Positions 1 to 11,743 of a stretch of 64,000 nt of DNA are shown piece by piece. The notes below the pieces were generated by a model. The model worked only from the letters and a program-made list of their open reading frames with translations. It was not told the DNA's origin and did not search any database. This stretch comes from Chelydra serpentina (taxonomy: Eukaryota > Chordata > Testudines > Chelydridae). Both the position numbers and the translations under genes were made by a program. The stretch is taken from assembly GCA_037349315.1 (NCBI GenBank), contig JBAIAC010000006.1:17209501-17273500 (forward strand), in the 5' to 3' direction. Each line of letters opens with the position of its first letter. Position 1 is the first letter of the stretch.

Positions 1-1030
1 CAGTAGTGTGAAGATAGAAAAGGCATTTAATAATAGTTTGTGAATCCAAGAGATCTTGTAACTCTTTTGATAGATAAACTGATAAGCATGTGGACTGCAA
101 ATCTAGGCATTTGGGTTCAATTCCTGCTCTGTCACAATTTTTCTGTGTGACCCAAGTAACTTACAGAGCTCTACAAATAATGGATTTTGTTTTGGTGGTT
201 GAACTAAAAAATCAGGTCAGCTCATCCTGAAATAATTTTTTTTCCCCAAATATCCAGCGAACCAAAAAAACCCCAAACATATTTCATATTGGGTCAAAAA
301 AAAATTGTCAATCCCAAATGAAATGTTGGATTTAGTTTTTTAGATTTTTTCTTTTAATCCCTTACTATATGTTTGTTCAAGGGACAACACAATGGTGCCC
401 CCAGTCAGTCTGGGATTGGAGAGGTGTGTATTTTTGTGATAGACCGATGCTTCTTTCTGTCTGAGGTCTATTTCACTTATCCTCTTCAGCCTAATGGGAG
501 TAAGTTTTAATGGTCTATCCTTGGAGGGTAATAGAGCTTCAGGACTCTTAGATGGAGAATGGCTGAGGTTAACATGGAAAACAAATGCATTTACTGAGGA
601 CCAAATTCACAGGGATGTGTGAACAGTGGGAGCTGCACCAGAGCAGGGGATCCCCACCAGGAAAGGGCTGTCACCGGGGAGGTCACAAAGGAAGGACCGT
701 TTTAATATCTGTTTGGGGTTCATAAGTAACCCCACTACTGGTGGAGGCTGCCTGGGAGAGCTGATGAATCTGTCTTCTGTTGGCCCTGTTCTGGCTATGC
801 AGAAAGCCATTCTGAGGCAACACAAACCATACACAGGGCTCCAGCTAGGGTGGAGTTGTGACTCACCTCAGCTTCACATGGACCTACCACTTTCAGCTGC
901 CTGCAGTCCCTGGTCTGTGCTGTCACAACTCAGGGTACGGCTTGGGCTTCTTCTCTTGACTTTGCCTTATATGCCTTCATAAGGTGAAAGTAAAGCATTT
1001 ATGATGGGTTTAAGATTTAGCTATAATTAA
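1..1030. other. Intergenic or intronic stretch with one old MIR and AT-rich repeat sequence
   Basis: No coding gene is supported. About 62-180 looks like a decayed plus-strand MIR SINE, with a tRNA-like wording of the type 'gggttcaattcctgctctg' followed by 'tgtgtgaccc'. About 180-370 belongs to the AT-rich, A/T-run family seen again at 1.03, 46.4, 49.9, 52.7 and 59.0 kb. From 600 to 1000 there is a moderately GC-richer segment with short open frames on both strands and no recognisable domain. I treat those frames as chance. Confidence 0.5.
62..180 (+). repeat. MIR SINE remnant
   Basis: The order of a tRNA-related head, a 'gggttcaattcctgctctgtcac' type core (paraphrased to its key words) and a 'tgtgacccaagtaactta' end follows the MIR consensus on the plus strand. 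The copy is old and partial, lacking the 3' third. MIRs are shared by amniotes, so this only says that the locus is old. Confidence 0.5.
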
Positions 1031-1335
1031 AGGTTGTCAAAATGGTTGTTCAACGGTAATGAAATTTTTCATGGGAAATGTTTGTTTTGGTTGAAATTTT
1101 CTGCTTTTTTTCCCCATGAAAAGCTGAAAATAGGGGAAAAAATAGTTTGGAGTTTCCCCCTCACCCCACCCTTTCAGTCTTTTTCTTTTTCTTCTCTGTT
1201 TTCCAGGAAAAAGTTAAAAGGGAGAGAAAAGGAAGAAAAACTTCAAACCTGAAAAGTATTTTGGTTTCTTTTCATTGAACAACTGAAAAATTGTGTAAAA
1301 GTTTTTGACTGAAATGAAAATGTTTCATTTTGTTT
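1030..1335. repeat. AT-rich interspersed repeat with many TTTTCA/TGAAAA blocks
   Basis: This stretch is built from repeated 'tgaaaa', 'ttttcat' and 'caaaat' blocks in both orientations, so it can fold on itself. Similar stretches occur at about 180-370, 46430-46800, 49870-50130, 52685-53055 and 59015-59260. The shared texture and the recurrent opening near 'ggtcaaaat' suggest one interspersed family common in reptiles. I cannot assign a class, and no coding function is visible. Confidence 0.45.
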
Positions 1336-3954
1336 GCCTTTATTTTTGCAGAAAATATATAGCATTTTTTGACTGGGTCTCATTATAATTATATATACAG
1401 ATCTCCCATTGAAATATGCCCCTAAGATCATAGAAGTAAAAATTATTCCATGTGCCCAGAATGACATGGTGGAAGACTTTGTGGAAGTGTCAAAATCTGT
1501 ACTGCACTCTTGAAACAATAGCTCTGGTTAATATAAGTAACCTTCCTGAATACTAAAACCGGTAGCAAAATATCTATTTTAGTTCTTCTAAAAATGGAAC
1601 ACAGGAAGGCTAAGACATGCCTAATGGAGCTATGAATAATAATAGGCATCCATCCCATGCCTGCTTTAAATGTATTAAATCAGCTTCTAAGGTCCTGGGC
1701 TGGGTTATATTTGATTTTGTCAGAATCATTAGTTGACAACTACAGAGCATTTCAGGAAAAGAACTTGAGTCTGTGTGCTCTGTATCCCAGAACCATGGAA
1801 TGCTTTTCTCTTTTTTTCAGCCTGCAGACCGTTCTTGTGTTTGAGCAGATAAATGTAAATTGGAGATTGAGCAAACAGTGTTAGATGTTTTAAAACAGCC
1901 AGGTATAGCTGGTGCTGGATCACATTTTATGCCTCTACTGTGTTCTCAATTTGAAGAAATTTAGCATAGCAAAATTCCTTCAATGTTCTTAATAAAAACA
2001 AAAATCAGGATTGACCTGGTCTGGCTTTGAGCTGATGGCCAGTAACGTATGAAGGATGGAGAAAGGGTACCCCAGAAAATTCTTTTGGAATCTAGGATGA
2101 TGGATGAAAATTTTGGAATTCTTTAAAATGTCCTTTTGGTATCCCAAATGTGCTGAGAAGGAAGACACCCAGCTTACAATGGCCCTGATCTTGCAGAGAC
2201 GTATGCACATGCTTAATTTAAAGTATATGACGTAAATGAGCCTACCCATGGGTTTAAGGCTAAGCTTATGCGTTAATGTTGACAGAAACAGGGCCCATGG
2301 AAGCTGCTCCAATCTCTTCATTGTTTATAGCTCCGAGGTGCTCTGAGAACTGGGACTTTAAAAATAAATTTTACAAGTTTTGTAGATTTGGCAGGTTGAG
2401 TAAAAGGAAAACCTGTAAATTGTAAGGACTCTGAAAAATTATGTTGGACTATGTATTTACACTGTCCATTTGTCTTTAAGTATTAGTGACTGATTTTTTT
2501 GCATGAATTTTAATACCCTACATGTGTATTTATTCTTTAAGTATTCAGTTTATCTATGTTGCCCAGAGAAAATCTGAAATGTAATAAACTGATTGACAGT
2601 AGGAATGGAGGATTATTATGTATATATTCCTTGAGCGACTATTTTGAGGTTTTGAGCACAGATAGGCAAAACCTAGATTGAAGTCTCAAACAGCAGTGTT
2701 CAGAAAAAGTATGTATGAGAGCAAGAATTAATACTTTGTGGTATATGAAACAAACTATATAAGCTTTAAGATTAACAGGAGTCAACATTACTGGGCTATT
2801 AATCACTAATTGAACAAAAGAGGAGTAACTAAAACTCTGGGCAATAACATTTCATATGAATAGGCCACCGTGTAGGGAGAAAAAAGTCTCAGGTTCTGCC
2901 ATGTGTTTTATTGTTGATAAGAACGAAGACCAATTTGCAACTGGATTCCAATTTCTGAATGGGGTCTAGGTTATGAATGTTGTCTTAAAATTTGATTTGT
3001 GTTTAAACTAATGGCAAAAGGACTATGACTGCAAAGGTAGTGTTCATGCTGATTTTAAACCTTAAAAATCTTCACATTGGGAGATACAAGAAATATCTTG
3101 TGTAATTAAAGAAAGTTGGTATATTAAAGGCCTGTTTCTCCTTTTCATTTACAGTGGTTTTATATTAGTGTAATTCGACTGACTTTCAGGCAGTTACTCT
3201 TGATTTACATGAGTGCAAGTGAGAAAAGAATCGGGCTCAATGTGTTTAGTTTATGAGTTTTAGTTTAAGTTTGGGGTGGGTGCTCCCCAGAATACTGAAG
3301 AGAGGCCTCCCATTTACAAACTGATAGTTGTCCTTAGCCTCTGTTTGCTGTATATAATGTTGAGCAGGAAGATACTTGTTCTTCCTATGAGGCCTGAGTC
3401 AGAAGATCCTCTTAACAGCATGAGTCTGTGGACCCTCCTTTTGGATAGTGTGACACTTTCAATGAAAGAAAATGTAGAGTGTAGTATAGAAATGGGCTGT
3501 AGCCAATACTTCAGCTCCAATTTCTCTCCACACCTTGAGCTTTGTGGAGGGTCACAATCCAATGCCAGGCCGAGCTCAGGGCTGATTCTTAGTAGCTCTA
3601 ATTTGTGCTACGGATACAGAGTCCTCAATGGTCCTTACGTTAGTGGAGGACCGGTGTAGCACAGTGAACTTCCACTATACCCACCACTGCCCATCTTGCC
3701 CCATACACAGAGGGTAGGAAGGCAGGCGGCATAGGGACTTGACTCAGGTCACCTGTGCCAGAAGGGTGCTCTGCTACTACAAGGGAATGCTCTGCTGGCC
3801 AGTTGCAGACAATTTCAAGCCCGTTTGTGCCTCCTGCATGGCCCAAAGAGACTGGATTTGTTTAAAGAATCTGGTCTAGAGTATACACCTTCTTCCTTCC
3901 GGCAGCCAGGGTGGGTTGGGTTGGAGAGGACTCAAATTTAGCAGGCCACTAACT
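1336..3954. other. No recognisable gene or repeat
   Basis: AT-rich DNA with only short chance open frames. The longest frame is 127 codons at 3276-3659 on the plus strand and has no domain, no signal peptide pattern and no codon bias that I can see. The part from about 3530 to 3850 is GC-richer than its surroundings and could be an old unclassified repeat. Confidence 0.4.
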
Positions 3955-4402
3955 AGATGGAGGATATAAAAGACAATTTAAAGAGGATGCTGATAAATTT
4001 GACAGGGTCATTGAATGATTAAAGGCTTAGAAAACATTCCTTATAGTGATAGACTGAAGAAGCTCAATCTGTTTATCTAAAAAAAAGAGAAGGTTAATGG
4101 GTGAGTTGATTACAATTATAAGTACCTAATGGGTAACAAAAAAATCATAGTGGGATCTTCAATCCAGCAGAGAAAGGTATAACATGATCCAATGGCTGGA
4201 AACCAGACAAATTCAGATTGGAAATAAGGCATAACTTTTCAACAGTGAAAGTCATTAACCATTGGAACAATTTATCAAAAGTAATGGTGGATTCTCCATC
4301 ACCGGCAATATCCAAAAGATATGCTCAAGGAATTATTTTAATGAAGTTCTATGGTCCTGTGTTATACTGGAAGTCAGACTAGTTGATCTCAGTGGTCCCC
4401 AT
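3955..4402 (+). mobile_element. Old CR1 LINE fragment, 3' part
   Basis: The sequence follows the 3' quarter of a CR1 on the plus strand: words of the reverse transcriptase C-terminal region ('aagctcaatctgtttat', 'attggaacaatttatcaaaa', 'ggtggattctccatcac') and then the classic 3' untranslated words before 'gtcagactagttgat'. It is heavily mutated with many stops and indels, so it is an old 5'-truncated copy. Its 3' terminal short repeats are not preserved. Confidence 0.75.
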
Positions 4403-4623
4403 CTATGGATCTATAAAGATGGGTTCTCTGAACAAGATCTGGGTACAGCTCCTTGGTGGGAATCTTGACACTTCTCTTTTCCCTAGTGGCTGGAGGCAGG
4501 TAGGAGTTGATTCCTTTCCTGGGTGTTGCCTCTTAACTGTGGGACTTCCTGTTTTATACCTCATCATTGCTATTAGATTTAGTAATTAAGCTATTTGGGA
4601 GCCTGGTAAAGGGAGAGAGAGAT

Positions 4624-4700
4624 TGAATCACAGATTCCAAGGCCAGAAGGGACCATTTTGATAATGTAGTCTAACCTCCTGCATAACACAGAATAGGCAC
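4624..4700 (-). mobile_element. CR1 LINE 3'-end fragment
   Basis: On the minus strand this is the CR1 3' untranslated tail; read on the plus strand it gives 'ccaaggccagaagggacc' followed by 'ctcctgcataacacag'. About 75 bp remain, which is typical of severe 5' truncation of CR1 insertions. Confidence 0.7.
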
Positions 4701-5529
4701 AGTGATAAATTAGATAAGTGAAGTATGATACAGAAAAGATTTGGGGAGAAGGAAAATATATGGGAGGAGGCAGACCGCATAAGGAAAAGAGAAAAGGAGA
4801 GAAGACAGAGAAGAAAAAAGGAAACCAACAAACTCAAGAAACAGTTTGCCATAATTTATTGTAGGAAAGAAAATGAAAATGTGGGATGAAGGGAGTAAGA
4901 GGAAGAAGGGAGTAACAAAAGCAAAGGATGGAATCCTGTTAGCTTGAATGAAGACAGTTATGTTGCTACCATAGCAAGGGCATATATCAAGGGTTAAAGA
5001 AGAACATTTTGCAGCAGCATTGTAGTTATTCTATTTAAAGAACTTGCTTTTTCTTCTGTCTACTGTGTCACTTTCTGAAAATTGCACAACTCTGTTCTCA
5101 AACACTATTATGAAAAAAGCAATCAACTCTATTGTCTGGGGTGTAATGATGCTGACTACCTCTTTATGACATTCAGAGAAAGAGAAAAGAGATAAATAAC
5201 CTGAGAAGTAAACAAATCATTAGAATTTTTAATAAGTTCTCACCAAAAAAAAAAAAAATCCAAGCACCACAGTTTTATCTACCAACTGCTGCTTACGTCT
5301 TAAAGAGTCTAATGAACATCATGATGGAATGGTTACTTTCCTGGGCACTGTCTGCATATTTTGCCCAACAGAAGAAACAATGGATTCTTTAAAAAAACCC
5401 AAAAACATTGTAGTTTAGGGAGAGCATGTGCAAGTGGAAGATACTTTAAGTATCATGAAAGAGGAGCCATCATTTATTCCTAAGAATGTTAATATTTTTA
5501 TTAATAACAGCAGCAATAATTAATAATAC
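4701..5529. other. No recognisable gene or repeat
   Basis: Purine-rich stretch near 4730-4920 (many gaa/gga words) followed by ordinary AT-rich DNA. No coding frame longer than about 75 codons and no known repeat seen. Confidence 0.4.
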
Positions 5530-5725
5530 CTGATTCTTACATAGTGCTTTTCACTAGCCATTCTCAAAGTGCTTTATGAAAGAGGTCAGTATCATTCATT
5601 TTACAGACGGGTAAACGGATGCACAGAGTGGGGAAGTGACTTGCTCAATGTCACCAAGCAGGCCAATGAGAGAGCTTGGAACAGAATCCAGATCTCAGTC
5701 TGGTGTTCGAGCCACTAGGTTGCAG
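5530..5725 (-). repeat. MIR SINE, fairly complete
   Basis: Read on the minus strand this follows MIR well: a tRNA-like head ending near 5725, the core region complementary to 'gaagtgacttgctcaatgtc', and a 3' part ending near the 'aaagtgctttatgaaag' segment. Divergence is moderate. MIRs are ancient, so this locus has been stable for a long time. Confidence 0.75.
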
Positions 5726-6405
5726 GTTATAGTATATAACTTTACTAATGCTTGGAACATTGGTATTAAGTTGAAAATGAAATTGTTTCACAGTGATGGC
5801 TAGGATAGAAAGCTAGCATGGTTTTCTAGTGACAGAATGCTATGCTGTGAGTTATGTACCAGCAATGCAGCAACAAAAATTGTCTATACTCACAGGAAAG
5901 AATCAGGAGGTAAATTCAGCTGTGACATAAGCAAGTGGTGGAAATGGAGCTGGACCTTCTGCGTTACTCAACTCTTTATGGCAGAGACTGTCTTCATATT
6001 TGTTCCTACACCACTTCCCACAATGGCACCACTATCTCAATGGGGCCTCTGAGTACTTCTGAAATATAAATATTAAACAATAAAAATAATAGGCTGTATT
6101 CGGCCTCCAGGAGCAAAGTTAGTGTGTGTTCTGCTTCTCAGACTCTCTAACATCTGCTTGCAACTAGGTACAGATATCAAAGCCTAGGTGAATGCTGGGA
6201 CACCATTTGCATGAGGAAGATGGAGGGAAATGAGACAAAAGGAAGAAGAGAAGCTTCTTTTAGACTTTTTTCTGTTTTGTTTCTGTGCCTGTCCCAACAT
6301 TCAATTTTCTATCTGTGGGAAAGAATGGCCAGATGTATTAAGGTGTTTGCTTTAATATAGTCAGACATAACAATCAAGGGACACTTCCATGTGGCTTATT
6401 TCATA

Positions 6406-6700
6406 GGCTAGGTCCACACTACCTGCCCGATTCAGCGGGTAGAGATCGATCTTCTGGGATCGATTTATCGCGTCTCATCTGGACACGATAAATCGATCCC
6501 AGAAGCGCTCCCCCATCGACTGCGGAACTCCTGCTCGCTGAGAGGAGGAAGCACTGTCGACGGGGGAGCTTGCCTGCACCTCATGGACCCGCAGTAAGTA
6601 AATTTAGTTCGATCTAGGCAACTTCCACTTCAGCTACGCTATTCTCGTAGCTGAACTTGCGTTTCCTAGATCGATCCCCCGCCCCAGTGTGGACCAGGCC
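6406..6700. mobile_element. CpG-rich MITE with terminal inverted repeats and two internal hairpins
   Basis: The left end reads GGCTAGGTCCACACT and the right end is its near-complement (AGTGTGGACCAGGCC). The interior carries two hairpins, one centred near 6478 with an arm of about 20 bp around 'gggatcgatttatcg', and one near 6646 with the arm TTCAGCTACG. It is rich in CpG. A second copy lies at 53150-53446. No coding capacity, so it depends on another element's transposase. I could not match a target duplication with certainty, so the superfamily is left open. Confidence 0.8.
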
Positions 6701-6817
6701 TTAGAGACAAAATCTTGACCTCATATCGACTACCAACGTGACTTTAAACCTTTGATCAAGGCATCTCTATGCTTTAGGCCAGTTACCTACTGGCCATGCC
6801 CACTATGCTGGCCACTG

Positions 6818-6912
6818 GATGATCTCAATTTTACAGCTGGAGAAACTGAGGTGCTAGTGACTTGTTTAAGCTCTTGTACAGCCAGTCAGGGTCAGAGCTG
6901 GGAATAGAGCGC
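6818..6912 (-). repeat. MIR SINE fragment
   Basis: The plus strand words 'ttttacagctggagaaactgag' (key part of the MIR core complement, paraphrased) and 'cagtcagggtcagagctggga' mark a minus-strand MIR. Only the middle and head parts remain. Confidence 0.65.
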
Positions 6913-7735
6913 ACTGTTGCCAACTCTAATAATTTTGTCATGAATCTCATGATAATTATTGTTTTCCTTCAAGGCCCAGCTCCTGGAGTCAAGTGGATAT
7001 GTGATGATTTCTTAAAAAGTAAGTTTCTAGCCCTTGTTACTGTGAAAAGCTCCAAAATGTAGCCCCAATGAATGCACTCTATAGGCTCAGAAAGCAGAAG
7101 GCAAATGAAAAGAACACATCTATTTTTACATAATCTCATTGGCTTTCAAATAATCTTATGATTTTTGGTGAGCCTGACTCATGATTTTTGAACATTTGGG
7201 GTTGGCAATACTGTAAAAAAACTCACTAGAGAAAGGTACTGTTTTAAGACAACAATCAACAAAGCCCTTCCAAACAAAAATACAGTGGAGTAACTATGTC
7301 CTCTAACAGCACACCCACTTAACAGGGATCATTTCACACAACTGGTTCAGAGCAATTCATTTCAATTACTGTGATCAACAGATAAATAGCACATCTGGCA
7401 GTGTCTGCAAACTAATCATTAACAGGTGTGAATTGAGGTCTGTTAGCATACATTTCCGACTGTGCGGCTCTTTGTTCACTTCAGGGTGCTTCCTAATTAG
7501 TGATGGGTCTGAACCACAGAACTTCAAATCTGGATCAAGACTTTGAACATCTCAAGAGTCATAGGTGTTTGCACCAGGCCATAGAGAAAGTAGACACCTG
7601 CAAAATCTAGTTCCAAATAAGGTTCTGAACAACCTGACAACTGTGGAAAATTGGGGTTCGGGACTGGGTCCTGAATCAAAAAAGAGCCAATAGCTGGGAA
7701 CTGTAATAATTCATATTCTCTGTGAATAGATGCCT

Positions 7736-7738
<3 letters not shown>
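6913..7738. other. No recognisable gene; possible old repeat near 7500-7690
   Basis: No coding frame supported. The stretch from about 7500 to 7690, with repeated 'ctgaacc' and 'ggttctgaac' words, looks like an old low-copy interspersed repeat, but I cannot name it. Confidence 0.3.

Positions 7739-7778
<40 letters not shown>
7739..7778. repeat. (AC)n microsatellite
   Basis: About 20 uninterrupted AC units directly upstream of a SINE foldback. Uninterrupted dinucleotide arrays of this length are usually length-variable between individuals. Confidence 0.97.
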
Positions 7779-7779
<1 letters not shown>

Positions 7780-7799
7780 AGTAGGTTACATTTACAGTG

Positions 7800-7882
7800 A
7801 TAAGTCCGGTGGCACCTTAAAGACTAACAGATTTATTTGGGCATAAGCTTTCGTGGGTAAAAAACCCACTTCTTCAGATGCA
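7800..7882 (+). mobile_element. tRNA-derived SINE fragment (turtle type), left arm of a foldback
   Basis: The body of the turtle SINE that reads 'gtggcaccttaaagactaac', then 'tttatttgggcataagctttcgtggg' (paraphrased), then 'cttcttcagatgca'. The tRNA-like head is missing from this copy. It faces the copy at 7891-8015 across an 8-bp spacer, so the two form a hairpin. Confidence 0.85.
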
Positions 7883-7890
7883 CAACTCCA

Positions 7891-8015
7891 TGCATCTGAA
7901 GAAGTGGGTTTTTTAGCCACGAAAGTTTATTCCCAAATAAATCGGTTAGTTTTTAAGGTGCCACCAGACTCCTTGTTATTTTTGTCGATACTGGATAACA
8001 CGGCTACCACCTGAT
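7891..8015 (-). mobile_element. tRNA-derived SINE (turtle type), right arm of a foldback
   Basis: Minus-strand copy of the same SINE as 7800-7882. This copy keeps its tRNA-like head, visible as the complement of 'gtagccgtgtta' near 7998-8010. The arms 7808-7882 and 7891-7965 pair over 75 bp with five mismatches by my count. The sibling copies at 48464 and 49626 show the head in the plus orientation. Confidence 0.85.
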
Positions 8016-9154
8016 AATTGACAGTGATGGGATGTTATTAAAACTTGATGAATTACCAATGATTACTTTAGAGAAAAAAAACAAAAAAATGCAGTTGCTT
8101 TTTTTTAGTATCCACTGTGAAATTTCCAACCACATTGCAGAGTTAACTGAGTAATGGATTGAGAGCAGTGTAATAGAAATTGCCTCTTCACAAGAAGAAA
8201 ACATACTTAGAAGAATGCCAAAATAACATAGAAAACAGATTTCCATAGAGCAAATTGAAGAATCTTTGTGGCGTGCAAAGACTGAAGATGCAATTCATGT
8301 GCTGTGAAAAAGCCTTTTCCTAAGATTCTAAATTTTGTCCTTGATTATCTGTGGAATGAAATAAAATGTGTGCGAGACAGAGCACATCTTGCACAGTGAG
8401 GAGGAGAGTCAGTAATGGGTGGGAAACTACATGATCTAATCTGCAGACTGCACATTTTCAAATGACAGAGTCTCAATTATTCTGAATTCAAAGCAAAATT
8501 GAAACTCTGTACCTACAAATCCCATCCTATCAGCATCTATCCGGATTTGCTTGAGGTACCTTCTAAATAAATAATAATAAAGGATTTGGGTTAAGTTATA
8601 TTAAAAAAAAAATCCTGCTATGGTATTTTTTATACCAAGTGGGGGCTTATGGCATGGACACTCTTTTGTTAAAGTTAATGTACCTTGACATCTTTTAACT
8701 CAGTACTGCAGACTGTCAAAGGTGCTTTAAAAATAGTCCAATATTCTCCACAGCTCTTCCTCCAAGAGGGGAGTCTTGTGTAAAATGATAACCGCCTCAA
8801 TGCTGATTCGTGTTGTTTACAAAATACATCTTTTCACTGCACAGGGCTCGCTGTGACACTTGGAAAAAAAGAATGGGAAATGAGACAAAAACCTTGGCAT
8901 GTGAATCATGAAAGTTAATGAAACGACGCTTCTTTTTTTTTTTCAAAACTGAGCCAAGGTGTTGGTGAATTATATATTAAAAAGTTACTTTTTCTCTGAG
9001 CTCTTCAATGAGAGAACAGTACATCAGCATAGCCATGTCTCTCGGGAGTGGGAAAAATCCAGCCCCTCAAAGACCTAGCTACTGCCTCCTGGGGAGGTGG
9101 ATTAACTACAGCAATGGGAGAACCCTATGCTGCTGTAGCATTTTAAGTATAGAG
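8016..9154. other. No recognisable gene or repeat
   Basis: AT-rich DNA with poly-A and poly-T runs (for example near 8930). The short open frames on both strands show no known domain. Confidence 0.4.
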
Positions 9155-10228
9155 TGTGACATGGAACTTGGTATCGCTGTGCCCCCTTAGCTCTCTAGCC
9201 ATGGCTCTCTCACAATGCTTTGCTAGTGACAAACAGCAAACTCCTCCAGATGCTATCATCACTCAGTACAACAGGATGTGGTGCCCCACAACCAGCTGGA
9301 TTGCATGAATGCTCCCACAGCCACTCCTGATTCACACAGAGAAAGGCATCAGCCAGTTTCCCCCAGATCCCTAGCCCTACACCCCAGAGCTGTTCCATCT
9401 TGCCATGGTCAGAAGCCTGACATGTAAGTTTATTACCTGTCCGCCCTTCCCTCAATGTGAAGAGGACATACACTTGCCTTTGTAACCAGAGCTGGGATTT
9501 CCCAAGCACATCAAGCAAAATACAGTTTTAGGTAAAATATAAAACCTGTAGTTTATTAACTACAGAAATATGTATATTTAAGTGATTATTAGTGGTAGAC
9601 ATAAAAGGTCAGAGATAGTTACCAAAAATAAATAAATATAAGCACACAATTTAAATCTTAAACCTTATTTCATTAAGCAGTATTTAGATCAAGCAATTTT
9701 CTCACCCCACTGGATGTTAGTTCGTAATACCCAGGTTTCTCTCTTATTCCTGGGACCAGTCTCTTCAGTTGAAGTCTTCTGTCTTTCCAGCGTAGGTGGG
9801 GAGGCGAAAGGCAAAAGCAAGATGCCTCTGTCCCCTATTTTGTATCCTTAGTCCATGTGCCTAGAAGACACTTACCCAGACAGGTCGAGCAGTCCCCATT
9901 GTGTGGTGCTTGCAGAACTGTCATTGAATTGTAAATCCCTTGATTACATCTCCCCCGCTGATTAATGATAGTTTAATACCCTCCTGGGTAGGGATCCCAC
10001 CCTTGTAGTAGAGACTCTCAAATGTACAACATATTTCAGTAACAATCATACAGCAAAATCTCATAACTTCACACACACTGATATACATATTTGGACAGAA
10101 CAATGGGTTTCAGCAGATCATCGCCTTTCATATGATATCTTACATGGCATGCTTTATATGAAATATCACAACGATATATCAAGAATATGGGGGTTACAGT
10201 GTGCTATTTTGAGGTACAGTGTGTCACA
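9155..10228 (-). mobile_element. 3' LTR of a minus-strand gypsy-type retroelement
   Basis: On the minus strand it opens with TGTGACAC at 10228. Its other edge on the plus strand reads TGTGACA at 9155, so the ends form a short inverted repeat of the LTR type. A minus-strand AATAAA lies near 9551. A purine-rich tract (complement of 10229-10240) sits directly upstream of the opening TG, as expected at the junction between the internal region and a 3' LTR. A related LTR lies at about 55715-56827, with the same 'gtttattaactac' segment and the same type of end. The low-coordinate edge is less certain than the high one. Confidence 0.65.
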
Positions 10229-10240
10229 CCTCTCCTTTTA
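10229..10240 (-). other. Polypurine tract of the gypsy element
   Basis: The complement reads AAAAGGAGAGG directly before the TGTGACAC that opens the LTR. This is the usual primer site for plus-strand DNA synthesis in LTR elements. Confidence 0.65.
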
Positions 10241-10920
10241 GTTTACTGCAGGAATTTTAGTCTTTCACTAATGCAAAGGCAGTATACGCAAGGTCCTCTT
10301 TCGTTGACAGGGTGTCTGCTACCGGGTTCTCTTTTCCCTTTATGTGTATAATCTGCATCTCAAACTTTTGCAGGATCAAGCTCCCATGCAGAAGTTTGGA
10401 ATTTGTGCCTTTGTTCTGTTTAGCCATACCCAGGGCAAATGGTCTATCAAAATTCTAAACCTTCTATTAAAGAGAGAGGGCTTCAGTTGCTTAAATACTC
10501 ACACCATAGCATAACACTCCTTTTCAATGACAAGGTAATTTTGTTCAGTAGCTGACAGATTTTTACTCAAGAAGGCAATTGGGTGTGTTTTTGTTACCTT
10601 CTTCTGTTTGTATCAGTACAGCCCCCAGGCCGATGTCAGAGGCATCTGTACACAATTCAAATGTTTTCTCAAAATCAGGGCTGGCAAGTACAGGTTTTTC
10701 AGAGAAGAGTTTATCATATCAAAACCTTTTTGGCATACTTCTAACCAAAAGCATGGGTTGGGTTGATGCTTTTTACACAGGTCTGTGATCGGGGATACAA
10801 TCTTACTGAACCCACACACAAACCTTTTGTAGTAGTTTGCTAGGCCTATGAGAGATTGGACCTGCCTTTTAGTTTGGGGTACAGGAAATTTACAATGTCT
10901 TCCACGTTAAGAGGGTCAAG
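10241..10920 (-). pseudogene. Gypsy pol remnant: RNase H region
   Basis: Minus-strand translation gives the end of a Ty3/gypsy reverse transcriptase thumb and an RNase H domain. Visible words are 'SLIGLANYY' (the gypsy 'GLxxYYRRF' region) near 10840, a 'TDASxxGxGAVL'-like segment near 10630, and the domain end 'KGKENPVADTLS' near 10300-10350, which matches the 'NVVADALSR' type ending. The frame is broken by stops and shifts. The RT half of the same gene lies at 15560-16065, displaced by CR1 insertions. No integrase follows; the sequence goes directly to the polypurine tract and LTR. Confidence 0.75.
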
Positions 10921-11743
10921 AATATAAGAACATAAGAACGGCTATACTGGGTCAGACCAAAGGTCCATCTAGCCCAGTATCCTGTCTTCCGACAGTGGCC
11001 AATGCCAGGTGCCCCAGAGGGAATGAATAGAACAGGTAATCATCAAGTGATCCATCCCTGGTCACACATTCTCAGCTTCTGGCAAACAGAGGCTAGGGAT
11101 GCCATTCCTGCCCATCCTGGCTAATAGCCATTGTAGGACCTATTCTCAATGAATTTATCTAGTTCTTTTTTGAACCCTATTATAGTCTTGGCCGTCACAA
11201 CATCCTCTAGCAAGGAGTTTCACAGGTTGACTGTGCATTGTGTGAAGAAATACTTCCTTTTGTTTGTTTTAAACCTGCTGCCTATTAATTTTATTTGGTA
11301 ACCTCTAGCTCTTGTGTTATGAGAAGCAGTAAATAACACTTCCTTATTTACTTTCTCCATATACCAGTCATGATTTTATAGACCTCTATCATATTCCCTC
11401 CTCCCCCTTAGTAGTCTCTTTTTTCCAAGCTGAAAAGTCCCAGTTTTATGAGGCAAGGTTAATATGGCAGATGTTCCTTACCCCTAATCATTTTTGTTGC
11501 CCTTTTCTGAATCTTTTCCAATTGCAAAATATCTTTTTTGATATGGGGTGACCACATCTGCATGCAGTATTCAAGATGTGGGCGTACCATAGATTTATAT
11601 AGAGTCAATATGATATTTTCTGTCTTATTATCTGTTCCTGTCTTAATGATTCCCAACATTCTGTTTGTTTTTTGAATGCTGCTGCACAATGAGTGGATGC
11701 TTTCAGAGAACTATCCACAATGACTCCAAGATCTTTCTTGAGT
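10921..11743 (-). mobile_element. CR1 LINE, 3' half (left part of a split copy)
   Basis: Minus-strand CR1. The tail at 10925-11000 has the words 'gggtcagaccaaaggtcc' and 'agcccagtatcctgtctt'. Upstream is the reverse transcriptase C-terminal region, with the words '[16 protein letters not shown]' and '[14 protein letters not shown]' near 11480-11600. The element continues at 14630-15560, because a plus-strand CR1 plus a SINE split it at 11743/14630. It sits inside the gypsy pol gene, which resumes at about 15560. Confidence 0.9.

Noticed and set aside
7739..7778. (AC)n tract as a regulatory Z-DNA element
   Set aside because: It is an ordinary microsatellite; nothing nearby suggests a promoter or gene.
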